Shown here: positions 5,603 to 5,902 of the stretch, piece after piece
How positions within the stretch are numbered: position 1 is the first letter of the stretch
Layout: each line of letters starts with the position of its first letter
Origin: Thermoproteota archaeon
GTDB taxonomy: Archaea > Thermoproteota > Methanomethylicia > Culexarchaeales > Culexmicrobiaceae
Assembly (NCBI GenBank): GCA_003649145.1
Contig: QMQZ01000022.1
Location: forward strand, 1 to 5,902
DNA: 5,902 bases
Direction of reading: 5' to 3'
Translations under genes and position numbers: made by a program
Notes under the pieces: model-generated
Told to the model about the DNA's origin: nothing
Database searches by the model: none
The model's input: only the letters and a program-made list of their open reading frames with translations

Positions 5603-5902
5603 CTACAGTGTGTTAAGTGAACTAAGCATTTCTATACTTCTCTCTCTGGCAAAGTCTAATAGTGCATGAACTTTTTTGTTGGCGAGGTCTACAAGCGTGA
5701 CTTTTCCTGGATCTGGCTTTATTCCCATAGACTTCATGTAGTCAGTCTGCTCTTGCCACGCTCCAGAGTTTACAACGATTACTCCTCTATAGTTTAGGTA
5801 TCCAAACGTGTGTAGATGTCCTGCATGGAAAATATCGGGAATCTTGTCTATAACTAGGTAATCCTCCTTCTCCGGTGCAATTTGAGTTCTCCCGCCATAC
5901 AC
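5603..5902 (-). CDS. polB: DNA polymerase D (Pol II) small subunit DP1, C-terminal fragment
   Basis: DP1 is the 3'-5' exonuclease (proofreading) subunit of the archaeal replicative polymerase PolD and pairs with large subunit DP2. The window holds only the last 99 residues; full-length DP1 is usually about 480-620 aa, so the gene continues beyond 5902 with its OB fold and most of its phosphoesterase domain. The first visible codon, GTG at 5902-5900, is an internal valine, not a start. YGGRTQIAPEKEDYLVID leads into PDIFHAGHLHTFGY, whose GHLH (fragment residues 28-31) is the calcineurin-type metal-binding GHxH motif. NSGAWQEQTDYMKSMGIKP and the KVTLVDL strand near the end are characteristic of DP1 and separate it from general metallophosphoesterases. 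The gene ends with TAG, 31 bp before thiL on the same strand. Its presence argues against a crenarchaeal host, since those lack PolD. Confidence 0.92.
   Translation of the reverse strand: MYGGRTQIAPEKEDYLVIDKIPDIFHAGHLHTFGYLNYRGVIVVNSGAWQEQTDYMKSMGIKPDPGKVTLVDLANKKVHALLDFARERSIEMLSSLNTL

Noticed and set aside
1..5902. Defence island, CRISPR array, insertion sequence or integrase/attachment site at the tRNA
   Set aside because: No transposase, integrase, Cas or toxin-like protein, no spaced direct repeats, and no duplicated tRNA 3' end were seen in the window.

Overview
The window reads as chromosomal DNA from an archaeon. The leucyl-tRNA synthetase, the DUF434-family protein, the radical SAM enzyme with a C-terminal helix-hairpin-helix (COG1031 type) and the thiamine-phosphate kinase all look archaeal. 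The fragment at the right edge is the C-terminus of DP1, the small subunit of archaeal DNA polymerase D. PolD is absent from Crenarchaeota proper. A tRNA gene interrupted by a non-canonical intron is typical of TACK-type lineages. Together these suggest a non-crenarchaeal TACK archaeon (Bathyarchaeia, Korarchaeia, Caldarchaeia/Aigarchaeota or a relative). The lineage is inferred, not shown. Nearly all-GC tRNA stems in an AT-leaning background hint at a thermophile.

Layout. Left part, + strand: the 3' two-thirds of leuS (1-2016, truncated by the window edge), then after 17 bp a complete DUF434/DUF5616 gene (2034-2693), probably one transcription unit. Right part, - strand, in transcription order: 3' end of the DP1 gene (5902-5603), thiL (5571-4588), the radical SAM gene (4569-2842), and an intron-containing tRNA-Arg(TCT) gene (2801-2697) with an encoded CCA. 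The two halves converge with only 3 bp between the DUF434 stop codon and the tRNA 3' end. No gene-free stretch exceeds about 40 bp.

How the genes fit together. The window is mostly housekeeping: tRNA charging (LeuRS), a tRNA, replication (DP1), cofactor synthesis (ThiL), and two conserved but poorly understood archaeal proteins. The radical SAM protein has an oddly spaced cluster motif (CX7CX2C), a TRAM-like region and an HhH tail, suggesting a nucleic-acid, perhaps tRNA, modifying role. No mobile element, CRISPR array, toxin-antitoxin pair or defence island is visible. The most interesting item is the short tRNA-Arg intron. It lies between the D arm and the anticodon arm and carries copies of both D-stem strands. 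I see no clear new multi-gene system.
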